Shown: positions 7,688-14,357 of the stretch, one piece after another
Layout of the letters: every line of letters starts with the position of its first letter
Numbering within the stretch: position 1 is the stretch's first letter
Origin: Bacteroidota bacterium
Lineage (GTDB): Bacteria; Bacteroidota; Bacteroidia; SXHM01
Assembly: GCA_005773695.1 (NCBI GenBank)
Contig: SXHM01000143.1
Span: forward strand, 1-14,357
Reading direction: 5' to 3'
DNA length: 14,357 bases
Program-made: the position numbers and the translations under genes
The notes under the pieces: model-generated
The model's input: only the letters and a program-made list of their open reading frames with translations
Database searches by the model: none
Told to the model about the DNA's origin: nothing

Positions 7688-7712
7688 AAAAGGGGCTTAA
7701 TGCCCCTTTTTT
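7686..7712. terminator. Bidirectional terminator between convergent genes
   Basis: AAAAAAGGGGC (7686-7696) is perfectly complementary to GCCCCTTTTTT (7702-7712) with a 5-nt loop. It serves the protease gene on the plus strand and the small lipoprotein gene on the minus strand. The protease stop codon overlaps its first bases. A second small hairpin, TTCTGA/TCAGAA (7716-7731), lies next to it. Confidence 0.9.
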
Positions 7713-7732
7713 ATTTTCTGAAAAATCAGAAA

Positions 7733-7900
7733 TTAGTGTTTTGTAGTGTCTGCAGGAGCAGCCTCGGTGGCAGCAGGTGCTGCTTCAGTAGCTGCAGGAG
7801 CAGCTTCTGTTGTAGTTGCTTCTTCAGTTTTGTGTTCTCCTCCGCATGATGCGAAAATGAATGTTCCCGCAGCGAAAATGAGCATGAAAATTTTGTTCAT
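7733..7900 (-). CDS. Small Ala/Thr/Glu/Pro-rich lipoprotein (55 aa)
   Basis: The product starts MNKIFMLIFAAGTFIFASCG, a short basic start, a hydrophobic core and a lipobox ending FASC. Cys19 is the lipidation site, followed by GGE, typical of Bacteroidota lipoproteins. The mature part is only 37 aa, with three copies of TEAAPA(A) between a charged start and the tail DTTKH. It is probably an unstructured tether at the membrane; the function is unknown. Support for expression comes from a full-consensus promoter at 7934-7961 and the shared terminator at 7686-7712. It is divergent from purT. The low-complexity tail is encoded by imperfect 21-nt repeats. Confidence 0.83.
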   Translation of the reverse strand: MNKIFMLIFAAGTFIFASCGGEHKTEEATTTEAAPAATEAAPAATEAAPADTTKH

Positions 7901-7933
7901 AGTATGGATTGGTTTTAAAGATTAATAATGCCT

Positions 7934-7961
7934 CAAATGTATACTGATTATTGGGCATCAA
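7934..7961 (-). promoter_or_regulatory. Promoter of the small lipoprotein gene
   Basis: On the minus strand, TTG (7959-7961), a 17-nt spacer, then TACATTTG (7934-7941): a full match to TTG-N17-20-TAnnTTTG. The leader would be about 25-30 nt before the ATG at 7900. Confidence 0.68.
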
Positions 7962-8035
7962 CTTACATGGATTAGAAAAGTTTGAAACATGGTTTGTTAA
8001 TAACCTTTATTTTTACCCGCACTAAAAAAACAGAC

Positions 8036-9205
8036 ATGATAAAGAAGATAATGTTGCTCGGTTCGGGCGAATTAGGAAAAGAATTTGTGATTTCCGCAAA
8101 ACGGATGGGACAATATGTAATTGCAGTTGATTCTTATTCAGGTGCCCCAGCCATGCAGGTTGCGGATACGTTTGAAGTTATTGATATGCTGGACGGAAAT
8201 GCACTTGACAATATTGTTGCCAAACACAAACCTGATTTGGTGGTTCCTGAAATTGAAGCTATCCGCACCGAACGTTTTTATGAATATGAAAAGCAAGGAA
8301 TACAAGTTGTTCCAAGCGCCCGTGCAGCAAATTTTACCATGAACCGTAAAGCAATTCGCGATTTAGCAGCAAAAGAATTGGGATTAAAAACGGCTAATTA
8401 TCGTTTTGCAACCACCGCTGAAGAATTTAAAAAAGCAGTTGCCACAGTTGGAATTCCCTGTGTGGTAAAACCACTCATGTCATCATCAGGCAAAGGACAA
8501 AGCACTATTAAAACTTCAGCAGATATTGATAAAGCCTGGGAAATTGCAACTACCAAAAGTCGCGGTGATATTCAGGAAGTAATTGTTGAAGCATTTGTGA
8601 AATTTGATACTGAAATAACATTGCTCACCGTAACACAAAAAAATGGACCAACATTGTTTTGCCCGCCAATCGGTCACAGACAGGAATCCGGTGATTATCG
8701 TGAAAGCTGGCAACCTGTAAATATTGGCAAAAAGGAATTGGAAGAAGCACAGCAAATGGCAGAAAAGGTTACCCGTGCGTTAACCGGACAAGGCATTTGG
8801 GGAGTTGAATTTTTTCTAGGCGAAGATGGAGTTTATTTCTCTGAACTTTCTCCCCGTCCGCATGATACTGGCATGGTAACCTTAGCAGGCACGCAAAATT
8901 TTTCTGAGTTTGAGTTGCATCTTCGAGCAATTCTTGGAATACCAATTCCTGAAATTAAATTAGAAAAAGCAGGAGCAAGTGCCGTAATTCTTGCTGATAG
9001 AGTTAATCCAACACCTCCAACTTATGAAGGTGTTGCTGAATCCTTAAAAGAACCAAATACCGACATTCGTATTTTCGGAAAACCCAATACAAGACCCAAT
9101 CGCAGAATGGCCGTAGCATTGGTTTCTGACAAGCCGGATGCAGATATTGCATCATTAATTGAGAAGGCAAAAAAAGTTGCAGCAAAAGTGAAGTTGAACT
9201 ACTAA
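8036..9205 (+). CDS. purT: Formate-dependent phosphoribosylglycinamide formyltransferase (PurT)
   Basis: The enzyme uses formate and ATP to formylate GAR to FGAR, step three of purine synthesis, in place of the folate-dependent PurN. The 389-aa product is an ATP-grasp protein. It has the N-terminal GSGELGKE (9-16), PEIEAIRTE (71-79), the ATP loop [14 protein letters not shown] (143-156), [20 protein letters not shown] (208-227), and metal ligands Glu258 (GVEFF) and Glu270 ([13 protein letters not shown]), spaced as in the E. coli enzyme (392 aa). The frame is open from a TTG at 7982, but the ATG at 8036 directly precedes the conserved MLLGSGELG strand. Its stop overlaps the dprA stop by 4 bp in convergent orientation, with no hairpin between them. 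Confidence 0.96.
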   Translation: MIKKIMLLGSGELGKEFVISAKRMGQYVIAVDSYSGAPAMQVADTFEVIDMLDGNALDNIVAKHKPDLVVPEIEAIRTERFYEYEKQGIQVVPSARAANFTMNRKAIRDLAAKELGLKTANYRFATTAEEFKKAVATVGIPCVVKPLMSSSGKGQSTIKTSADIDKAWEIATTKSRGDIQEVIVEAFVKFDTEITLLTVTQKNGPTLFCPPIGHRQESGDYRESWQPVNIGKKELEEAQQMAEKVTRALTGQGIWGVEFFLGEDGVYFSELSPRPHDTGMVTLAGTQNFSEFELHLRAILGIPIPEIKLEKAGASAVILADRVNPTPPTYEGVAESLKEPNTDIRIFGKPNTRPNRRMAVALVSDKPDADIASLIEKAKKVAAKVKLNY

Positions 9206-10305
9206 TTCAATTTGTAAATTTTTCCCGGAAGAGAAGAAACAACTCCAGAAAATTCCATATTCAGAAGTGTAGCGGCTACTTTGCTCATACTCATTTTTGC
9301 AGCAGCAGAAAGTATATCAATATGCAGTTGTCCTTTCTCGGTTAAAATATCTGCAAGAATTTTTTCATCGGCAGTGAGCTCAACAAACAACTGTTTTTGA
9401 ACAACTTTTTTCTTTTCATTTTTTGTTTCCCAACCCATCATGTAAGCAATTTCCTTTGCTGAAGTAACCAATGCAGCCTTGTTACGACTGATAAGCCAAT
9501 TGCAGCCTTCCGAATATTTATCTTTCACTCTTCCAGGAATTGCAAATACATCGCGGCTATAACTATTAGCAATTTCAGCGGTAATAAGTGAGCCACCTTT
9601 ATTAGTGCTTTCCACAACCAATACAGCATCGGCCATACCTGCAATAATTCGATTTCTTTCTGGAAAATTGCCCGGAAAAAATTCTGTTTTTGATGGATAA
9701 TCAGTTACCAAAGCACCATTTGAAAGTATCTTTTTCGCAGTATCGCGATGAACGGAAGGGTACATGATATCAAGCCCGTGTCCAAGCACAGCAATTGTTT
9801 TTAGATTGTTTTTCAGGGCAGCTTTGTGAGCGCAAATATCAATGCCATAAGCTAGACCGCTTGCAATGGTAACATCAAGGGGAGTCAGCTCTTCAATAAT
9901 TTTTTCACAAATTTCTTTTCCGTAATCAGTAGCTTTTCGGGTTCCAACTATACTCAGGATTTTACCTGAGTTAAAATCATATTCACCCTTTGTATAAAGC
10001 AGAACAGGGCTATCATCGCAATTTTTCAAACGGTTTGGATATTCTTTCTCTGTGAAGAAATATGTTTTGATTTTATGTTTTTCAATGAATTTAATTTCTT
10101 CTTCGGCACGATCAAAAACATCAGCAACGGTTATCAATTTTGCAGTGGCAGAGCCAATTCCTGGTATTTTTTCAAGATGAACTTTCTTTTCACTGAATAC
10201 AGCCTCGACACCACCGCAATAAGCAATCAACTTCTTGGCGGTAATGTCACCAATGCCAGGAATAAGAGTTATCGCAATCTGATATAAAAGCATGTTGTCG
10301 GACAT
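9202..10305 (-). CDS. dprA: DNA processing protein DprA
   Basis: DprA binds incoming single-stranded DNA and loads RecA during natural transformation. The 367-aa product has an N-terminal helix-hairpin-helix region ([19 protein letters not shown], then [12 protein letters not shown]). Next is the Rossmann core with [11 protein letters not shown] (119-129), SGLAYGID (149-156), GHGLD (175-179), [15 protein letters not shown] (209-223) and GGSLITAE (237-244). A C-terminal winged-helix-like domain (about 310-367) ends in LPGKIYKLN. Length and domain order are normal and no key motif is missing. It starts at ATG 10305; an alternative Met lies at residue 5. It is divergent from the secreted monooxygenase-like gene and convergent with purT. 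No other competence gene lies in this window, so natural competence is only suggested; dprA is also found in non-competent bacteria. Confidence 0.95.
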   Translation of the reverse strand: MSDNMLLYQIAITLIPGIGDITAKKLIAYCGGVEAVFSEKKVHLEKIPGIGSATAKLITVADVFDRAEEEIKFIEKHKIKTYFFTEKEYPNRLKNCDDSPVLLYTKGEYDFNSGKILSIVGTRKATDYGKEICEKIIEELTPLDVTIASGLAYGIDICAHKAALKNNLKTIAVLGHGLDIMYPSVHRDTAKKILSNGALVTDYPSKTEFFPGNFPERNRIIAGMADAVLVVESTNKGGSLITAEIANSYSRDVFAIPGRVKDKYSEGCNWLISRNKAALVTSAKEIAYMMGWETKNEKKKVVQKQLFVELTADEKILADILTEKGQLHIDILSAAAKMSMSKVAATLLNMEFSGVVSSLPGKIYKLN

Positions 10306-10338
10306 AATCTAAAATTTGCCGAAAAAGTATAAAAAAAT

Positions 10339-10354
10339 GTTATGCGTGCATAAC
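10339..10354. promoter_or_regulatory. Palindrome GTTATGC-GT-GCATAAC, candidate operator
   Basis: Perfect 7-bp arms with a 2-bp centre lie in the 120-bp divergent gap between dprA and the 10426 gene. The size suits a dimeric regulator. It overlaps the position expected for the -33 element of the plus-strand promoter. No flanking T-run exists, so it is not a terminator. The regulator is unknown. Confidence 0.4.
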
Positions 10355-10369
10355 TATTAATTAAATTCG
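10340..10369 (+). promoter_or_regulatory. Weak promoter of the 10426 gene
   Basis: TAAATTCG (10362-10369) is a TTCG variant of the Bacteroidota -7 box. The triplet 19 nt upstream is TTA (10340-10342) instead of TTG. The leader would be about 50 nt. Because the -33 position falls in the palindrome, a bound regulator would block it. Confidence 0.35.
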
Positions 10370-10425
10370 CAGCCTTTTCAAAGCTTTAACACCCAATTTA
10401 TTAACTTTTTACCCATCAATACCTT

Positions 10426-12099
10426 ATGAAATTGAAATTTACTTTAGCTCAAATTGCATTAGTGTTATCAGTGTTTTTAGCAAGCGAAACATTTGCACAA
10501 TCAACATTTGAAAATGTTCATGCACTATTTCAAACAAAATGTACCACAGGTTGCCACAGTGGCGGTTCACCTTCCGGCAATTTAAACCTGAGCGGAACAA
10601 CAGCAGATGTTTACAGCAGATTGGTTAATGTCAATCCAACGAATCCAACAGCAACCTCCAATGGCTACAAGCGAATAGAGCCAGGCCATCCATCGCGTAG
10701 TTTTCTTTTGAGAAAAATTAATAATGGTCTGATACAAAATTTTGATTTGGAAACCAGTGAAGGAAATCATATGCCTGATGGACAGCCGGCACTTGCTAAT
10801 CACGAAGTGGAGTTAATCCGTCAATGGATTATATGGGGAGCCCAAGATACAGGTGTGGTTGTAGATGAGCAATTGGTATATGACTATTATAATGGTCCTG
10901 GTATACCTATTGTGGATGCGCCACTTACTCCTGAAGAGGAAGGTACCGAAGGGTATCAGGTTCAATATGGACCGTTTTTCTTAGCTCCGGGTGTTGAAAT
11001 TGAATATTTTCAAAAGTATTATCACCATCTGGCTGAAGACAAAGAGTTAAAAAGAATTAAAACTCAAATGACCAATACGTCTCACCATTTTGTGCTTTAT
11101 GACATGGAAGAAAGTGCCGCTCCAAGCTTTAATATAGAGCCTGTTCCAGGTGGAGATCTTATCATTCAGGCTTATGTTTACCAATATTCGAAAATGCTGA
11201 ATGCGTGGCAATTTTCGCGCGAATTAGTTTTGCCCGAAGGAACCGCATTTTTTCATGATATTGGCTCTGTAACACTTTTTAACCTTCATATTGCTAACCC
11301 AAATCAGGATTCGATTCTTGCAGCCACTGCGTATGTAAATTTTTATACTGAACCATTTGGTTCCGGTGCTGTTGAAATGCATTCTGCAATTTTAGGTTTT
11401 GGAAATGAGAATCCATACCTACTTAAGGTTCCGCCAACCAATGGTCAGCCATACGTAGAAGAAATGATTCAAATAGTACCCGATACAACCTTTTATTACT
11501 GGACCATGCAGGCACACACTCATAAATTAGGAGCAGACTATGATATTTATCTGCGGAATCCTAATGGAACACGTGGAGAGCAAATTTATGAAGGCTTTTA
11601 TGACGTAGGGTATGAATTTAATCAGGGGTATTTCAGTTATTCTCACCCTCCGATTAGAAAATGGGATGAGTTTTATCCTATAAACATGGACAACGGATTA
11701 ATTTTTGAAGCACAATGGCTTAATCCAAGCCCTGATACTGTAGGATTTGGTTTCACTACTGAGGATGAGATGTTTGCCTGCTACTACCAATACGTAAGCG
11801 AAGTCCCAACTTCTGTTGAAGAAAAAGACAAGCCAGTTTCAAACATGGATATATATCCAAATCCTTCACGTGATAACATCAACCTTAGTTATACACTGAA
11901 AAATACAGCCCATGCAGTAGTTGAACTGTTTAATATAACTGGTTCAAAAGTGAAAACAATTATTAACTCAGTTCAGTCAGCCGGTAAACATTTGCTGAAA
12001 ATTAAATCAGCTGATGAAGAGCTTGCCCCCGGCACTTATATGGTGAGTATAACGGTTGATGGAGAGGTTACAACCAAGAAAGTGATATCATTGAATTAA
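10426..12099 (+). CDS. Secreted PHM/DBM-like copper monooxygenase with N-terminal cytochrome-c-like domain and T9SS sorting tail
   Basis: The 557-aa product has a signal peptide (1-24, ETFA|QS). A cytochrome-c-like domain follows (about 25-145), with C39-TTG-C43-H44 (CX3CH rather than CXXCH) and a possible distal Met116 in HMPDGQPAL. The next region (about 175-460) contains the metal-ligand pattern of peptidylglycine/dopamine-beta monooxygenases: His220-His221 (SHHFVLY), His288 (FNLHIAN), His364-Thr-His366 (QAHTHKLG) and Met449 (EDEMF). The spacings are close to PHM His107/108, His172, His242/244 and Met314. A T9SS type A sorting domain follows (about 474-557: IYPNPSRDNI, LFNITGSKV, LAPGTYMVSI). 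Known family members hydroxylate C-H bonds using two copper sites and O2; the substrate here is unknown. It is predicted to be exported and attached to or released from the cell surface. Heme attachment is uncertain because of the motif spacing. Confidence 0.85.
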   Translation: MKLKFTLAQIALVLSVFLASETFAQSTFENVHALFQTKCTTGCHSGGSPSGNLNLSGTTADVYSRLVNVNPTNPTATSNGYKRIEPGHPSRSFLLRKINNGLIQNFDLETSEGNHMPDGQPALANHEVELIRQWIIWGAQDTGVVVDEQLVYDYYNGPGIPIVDAPLTPEEEGTEGYQVQYGPFFLAPGVEIEYFQKYYHHLAEDKELKRIKTQMTNTSHHFVLYDMEESAAPSFNIEPVPGGDLIIQAYVYQYSKMLNAWQFSRELVLPEGTAFFHDIGSVTLFNLHIANPNQDSILAATAYVNFYTEPFGSGAVEMHSAILGFGNENPYLLKVPPTNGQPYVEEMIQIVPDTTFYYWTMQAHTHKLGADYDIYLRNPNGTRGEQIYEGFYDVGYEFNQGYFSYSHPPIRKWDEFYPINMDNGLIFEAQWLNPSPDTVGFGFTTEDEMFACYYQYVSEVPTSVEEKDKPVSNMDIYPNPSRDNINLSYTLKNTAHAVVELFNITGSKVKTIINSVQSAGKHLLKIKSADEELAPGTYMVSITVDGEVTTKKVISLN

Positions 12100-12108
12100 A
12101 ATAAAAAC

Positions 12109-12138
12109 TTGTTTTTTGCGCAAAGTGTAGTATATTTG
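12109..12138 (+). promoter_or_regulatory. Promoter of the rimP-nusA-infB operon
   Basis: TTG (12109-12111), a 19-nt spacer, then TATATTTG (12131-12138): a full match to the Bacteroidota consensus. Transcription would start near 12144, giving a leader of about 55 nt that contains the 12164-12184 hairpin. Confidence 0.72.
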
Positions 12139-12142
12139 CGCA
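12115..12142. promoter_or_regulatory. Direct repeat TTTGCGCA x2 over the rimP promoter, candidate operator
   Basis: TTTGCGCA occurs at 12115-12122 and again at 12135-12142, exactly 20 bp apart (two helical turns). The first copy extends to the palindrome TTTGCGCAAA (12115-12124). The second overlaps the -7 box. The copies also form an inverted pair, GCGCAAA (12118-12124) / TTTGCGC (12135-12141). This may be a regulator site or a chance effect of the TTTGCG sequence often found at -7 boxes. Confidence 0.35.
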
Positions 12143-12163
12143 GATTTTTACGGAAAACAGACA

Positions 12164-12184
12164 GCGGGGACCAAAAGTCCCCGC
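12164..12184 (+). promoter_or_regulatory. Leader hairpin upstream of rimP
   Basis: GCGGGGAC (12164-12171), loop CAAAA, GTCCCCGC (12177-12184): a perfect 8-bp GC-rich stem in the untranslated leader, 14 nt before the rimP ATG. Only a weak T tract follows (TTCATTT), so it is a poor intrinsic terminator. It could be a leader regulatory structure, an mRNA stabiliser or an attenuator. It is too close to the operon promoter to serve mainly the upstream gene. Confidence 0.6.
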
Positions 12185-12198
12185 TTCATTTGTAGGAA

Positions 12199-12660
12199 AT
12201 GATAAGCGAAAAACGAGTACTGGAATTAGTTGAAGAAAAGATAAAAGGTTCAGAGCTTTTTATTGTAGAAGTGAAAGTGAGTGGTGGAAACAGAATTAGT
12301 ATTGCCCTTGACCGTCCTACAAAACTGAATGTAGGTGATTGTGCAGAGGTAAGCCGTTTTGTTGAAGCTGGATTGAACCGTGATGTGGAAGATTTTGAAA
12401 TTACGGTTTCTTCACCCGGGTTAGAACAACCGTTGAAAGTGTTGAACCAGTTTTTAAAACATCAGGGCAGAAATGTTAGAGTGTTATTAAAAGATGGAAG
12501 GCTACTCAGAGGTAAGATGACTTCTGCAAATGAAGAAGGAATCGTAATAGAAGTTTTTCGCGAAAACAAAAAGAAGAACATGGAACAAACACAAAATGAA
12601 ATAGCAAACCTTAAATACCCGGAAATAAAAGAAACAAAAATTGAAGTAACATTTAAATAA
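12199..12660 (+). CDS. rimP: Ribosome maturation factor RimP
   Basis: RimP binds the immature 30S subunit and helps its assembly. The 153-aa product has the N-terminal alpha/beta domain with FIVEVKVSGGNRISIALDRP (21-40) and the family signature TVSSPGLEQPL (69-79). A C-terminal Sm-like beta domain follows (about 90-153: NVRVLLKDGRLLRGKM), with a Lys/Asn-rich insertion near 122-138. Length is typical. The start ATG at 12199 follows GTAGGAA, one of the few purine-rich ribosome-site-like sequences in the window. It is the first gene of the conserved rimP-nusA-infB operon, with nusA starting 6 nt after its stop. The rimP-nusA-infB order settles the identification. Confidence 0.95.
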   Translation: MISEKRVLELVEEKIKGSELFIVEVKVSGGNRISIALDRPTKLNVGDCAEVSRFVEAGLNRDVEDFEITVSSPGLEQPLKVLNQFLKHQGRNVRVLLKDGRLLRGKMTSANEEGIVIEVFRENKKKNMEQTQNEIANLKYPEIKETKIEVTFK

Positions 12661-12666
12661 AAAATC

Positions 12667-13905
12667 ATGAGTAACAAGATTAATCTCAGCGAACAGTTCG
12701 CAGAATTTAAAGAAAGCAAAAACATTGACAGAACCAACATGATGCGAATTATGGAGGAAGTGTTCAGGGCTGCCATTATTAAAAAGTATTACACCGATGA
12801 AAATATTGACATCACTGTAAACGTTGACAAAGGTGACCTGGAGATATGGCGCAATCGTAAAATTGTAGCTGACGATGATTTGGATTTGGAAAATCTTGAA
12901 ATCCCACTTTCAGAAGCATTGAAAATTGACGCTGATTTTCAGATTGGCGAAGATGTTACAGAGCCTGTTATGCTTGCAGACTTTGGTCGCAGAGCGGTTC
13001 TTGCCCTTCGTCAGAATTTGAAAGGTAGAATTGATGATTTGGAAAATGAAGGTATTTACAAAAAATATAAAGACCGCGAAAGCGAGATTATTACCGGAGA
13101 AGTTTATCAGGTTTGGAAAAAAGAAACACTGGTGCTTGATGATGAAGGCAACGAGATGATTCTTCCTAAAACAGAACAAATTCCATCTGACTTTTTCAAA
13201 AAAGGAGATACTGTGCGTGCCGTGATTGAGACAGTAGAAATGAGAAACAACAAACCGGCAATTATTCTTTCAAGAACTTCACCTAAGTTTCTTGAAAGAT
13301 TGTTTGAACAGGAAGTTCCTGAAGTATTTGACGGGCTTATTACAATTAAGAAAATTGACCGCGTTCCCGGAGAAAGAGCTAAAGTTGCAGTTGAATCTTA
13401 TGACGACAGAATTGATCCGGTTGGAGCATGTGTAGGTATGAAAGGTTCACGTATTCATGGAATTGTTCGTGAATTGAAAAACGAAAACATAGACGTGATT
13501 AACTTCACAACCAATACTCAACTGTTCATTCAACGAGCATTAAGTCCTGCAAAAATTACCAGTATTTCAATTGACGAAGAAAAGAAAAGAGCTGATGTGT
13601 TTTTGAAACCTGACCAGGTATCTTTGGCAATCGGAAAAGGCGGGCATAATATTAAACTTGCCGGAAAACTTACAGGTTATGAAATTGATGTCTACCGCGA
13701 TACAGATGTAGATGTTGAAGACGTTGACTTAGATGAATTTTCAGATGAAATTGAAGGATGGATTATTGATGAGCTGAAAGGCATTGGTTGCGATACAGCA
13801 AAATCAGTAATTGACATAGGTTTTGAAGATTTGGTAAAACGCACCGACCTTGAAGAAGAAACAGTAAAAGACGTTATCAATATTTTGAAATCAGAGTTTG
13901 AATAA
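12667..13905 (+). CDS. nusA: Transcription termination/antitermination factor NusA
   Basis: NusA binds RNA polymerase and nascent RNA, and modulates pausing, termination and antitermination. The 412-aa product has the polymerase-binding N-terminal domain (about 1-130: MMRIMEEVFRAAIIKKY, FGRRAVLALRQNL) and an S1 domain (about 138-203: GEVYQVWKKETLVL, ILSRTSPKFL). KH1 carries VGACVGMKGSRI (252-263) and KH2 carries AIGKGGHNIKLA (321-332). A short acidic C-terminal segment ends in a helix-hairpin-helix-like stretch (DELKGIGCDTAKSVIDIG). It lacks the duplicated acidic repeats of the E. coli protein (495 aa), which is normal for Bacteroidota. It lies second in the operon. A 78-nt gap carrying a small palindromic repeat separates it from infB. 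Confidence 0.96.
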   Translation: MSNKINLSEQFAEFKESKNIDRTNMMRIMEEVFRAAIIKKYYTDENIDITVNVDKGDLEIWRNRKIVADDDLDLENLEIPLSEALKIDADFQIGEDVTEPVMLADFGRRAVLALRQNLKGRIDDLENEGIYKKYKDRESEIITGEVYQVWKKETLVLDDEGNEMILPKTEQIPSDFFKKGDTVRAVIETVEMRNNKPAIILSRTSPKFLERLFEQEVPEVFDGLITIKKIDRVPGERAKVAVESYDDRIDPVGACVGMKGSRIHGIVRELKNENIDVINFTTNTQLFIQRALSPAKITSISIDEEKKRADVFLKPDQVSLAIGKGGHNIKLAGKLTGYEIDVYRDTDVDVEDVDLDEFSDEIEGWIIDELKGIGCDTAKSVIDIGFEDLVKRTDLEEETVKDVINILKSEFE

Positions 13906-13914
13906 ATAATCCTT

Positions 13915-13940
13915 TGTCACACTGAGCATAGTCGAAGTGT
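13915..13940. repeat. Short palindromic repeat in the nusA-infB gap
   Basis: The element starts TGTCACACTGAGC and ends GTCGAAGTGT; ACACT (13919-13923) pairs with AGTGT (13936-13940). Sequences of this CACTTCGAC...CTCAGTGTGACA type are, from memory, common dispersed intergenic elements in Bacteroidota. It lacks a strong stem and T-run, so it is not expected to terminate the operon. Confidence 0.6.
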
Positions 13941-13983
13941 TTTACAATAGATTTAAAGAAAATAAATACATTAGCAGATAGAT

Positions 13984-14357
13984 ATGTCAGAAGTCCAGGC
14001 TCCAAAGCGATTAGCCAAAGTAGCAACAGAACTCAACCAGAGTAAGGATACAATCCTTGAGTTCCTCAAGTCAAAAGGCTTTAACGTTGAGAATAATCCC
14101 AACGCTAAACTCGATTCGGAGCAATACAACGTGTTGGTAAAGGAATTTCAAGCCGATAAATCGCTTAAGGAACAAGCCGAGAAAGAATTAAATCGTCTGA
14201 AAAAGGATATAGGAGCACCGGTAGTTGTTGAGCAGCCTGTTGTTGTTGCACCGGTAAAAATTGCTGCTGACCTGGAATCTGTTAAAGTTGTTAAGCCTGA
14301 ACAACCAGTTGCTAAAAAAGAAGAAGAAGTCATAAAAGCCAAAGCTGAAAAAATAGG
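13984..14357 (+). CDS. infB: Translation initiation factor IF-2, N-terminal part (cut by window edge)
   Basis: IF-2 is the GTPase that places initiator tRNA on the 30S subunit. Only the first 124 codons are present, and the frame is open to the right edge. The start MSEVQAPKRLAKVATELNQS and then ILEFLKSKGFNVENNPNAKL form the small IF2 N-terminal helical domain typical of Bacteroidota. A Lys-rich helix and a low-complexity Val/Pro/Lys/Glu linker (VVVEQPVVVAPVKIAA) follow. The GTPase domain lies outside the window. The start ATG at 13984 is supported by this conserved N-terminus. Position after nusA is the canonical operon order. Confidence 0.93.
   Translation, partial: MSEVQAPKRLAKVATELNQSKDTILEFLKSKGFNVENNPNAKLDSEQYNVLVKEFQADKSLKEQAEKELNRLKKDIGAPVVVEQPVVVAPVKIAADLESVKVVKPEQPVAKKEEEVIKAKAEKI

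Noticed and set aside
7982..8035. Upstream TTG start and promoter for purT
   Set aside because: The extra 18 residues precede the conserved first strand, and no well-spaced TTG/TAnnTTTG pair was found.

Overview
The window reads as a chromosomal segment of a Bacteroidota bacterium; class and genus cannot be resolved from it. The grounds are: a C-terminal type IX secretion (T9SS) sorting domain on the 10426-12099 product; several promoters of the Bacteroidota form TTG-N17-20-TAnnTTTG; few Shine-Dalgarno sequences; a lipoprotein signal ending SCGGE; and an AT-rich sequence with short intergenic hairpins. Most of the content is housekeeping. The left quarter is accessory in character.

Layout. 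1-1971: a terminator from an unseen upstream gene, a secreted collagen-like (Gly-X-Thr) surface protein with 17 tandem 27-nt units, and a small unknown ORF. 2070-2796: an unknown-family gene whose C-terminus appears to have been cut off by a one-base frameshift. 2797-3397: a 600-bp gene-free stretch built from repeats: a CATTGCGAG-type hairpin, a strong terminator, two large inverted repeats, nine tandem 21-nt units and a pyrimidine-rich tract. 3398-5393: a PfkB-family sugar kinase, convergent with a two-gene minus-strand group (an ARM/HEAT-like protein and a biotin carrier protein). 5394-7712: overlapping divergent promoters, tRNA-Leu(CAA) with its terminator, then dCMP deaminase and an S41 C-terminal processing protease in a tight pair. 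7733-7900: a 55-aa lipoprotein on the minus strand, sharing the bidirectional terminator with the protease. 8036-10305: purT and dprA, convergent and overlapping by 4 bp. 10426-12099: a secreted protein combining a cytochrome-c-like domain (with unusual CX3CH spacing), a PHM/DBM-like copper monooxygenase domain and a T9SS tail. 12109-14357: the conserved rimP-nusA-infB operon with a recognisable promoter and a leader hairpin; infB runs off the right edge.

How they work together. rimP, nusA and infB link 30S maturation, transcription elongation and translation initiation. dCMP deaminase (dTMP supply) and PurT (purine synthesis) are nucleotide-metabolism genes that happen to lie near each other. 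The two large secreted proteins (134-1699 and 10426-12099) face the environment. No mobile element, CRISPR array, rRNA or multi-gene defence system was seen. The strongest candidate for something under-described is the heme-like/copper-monooxygenase/T9SS fusion; the next are the composite repeat region at 2797-3397 and the regulatory architecture upstream of rimP.
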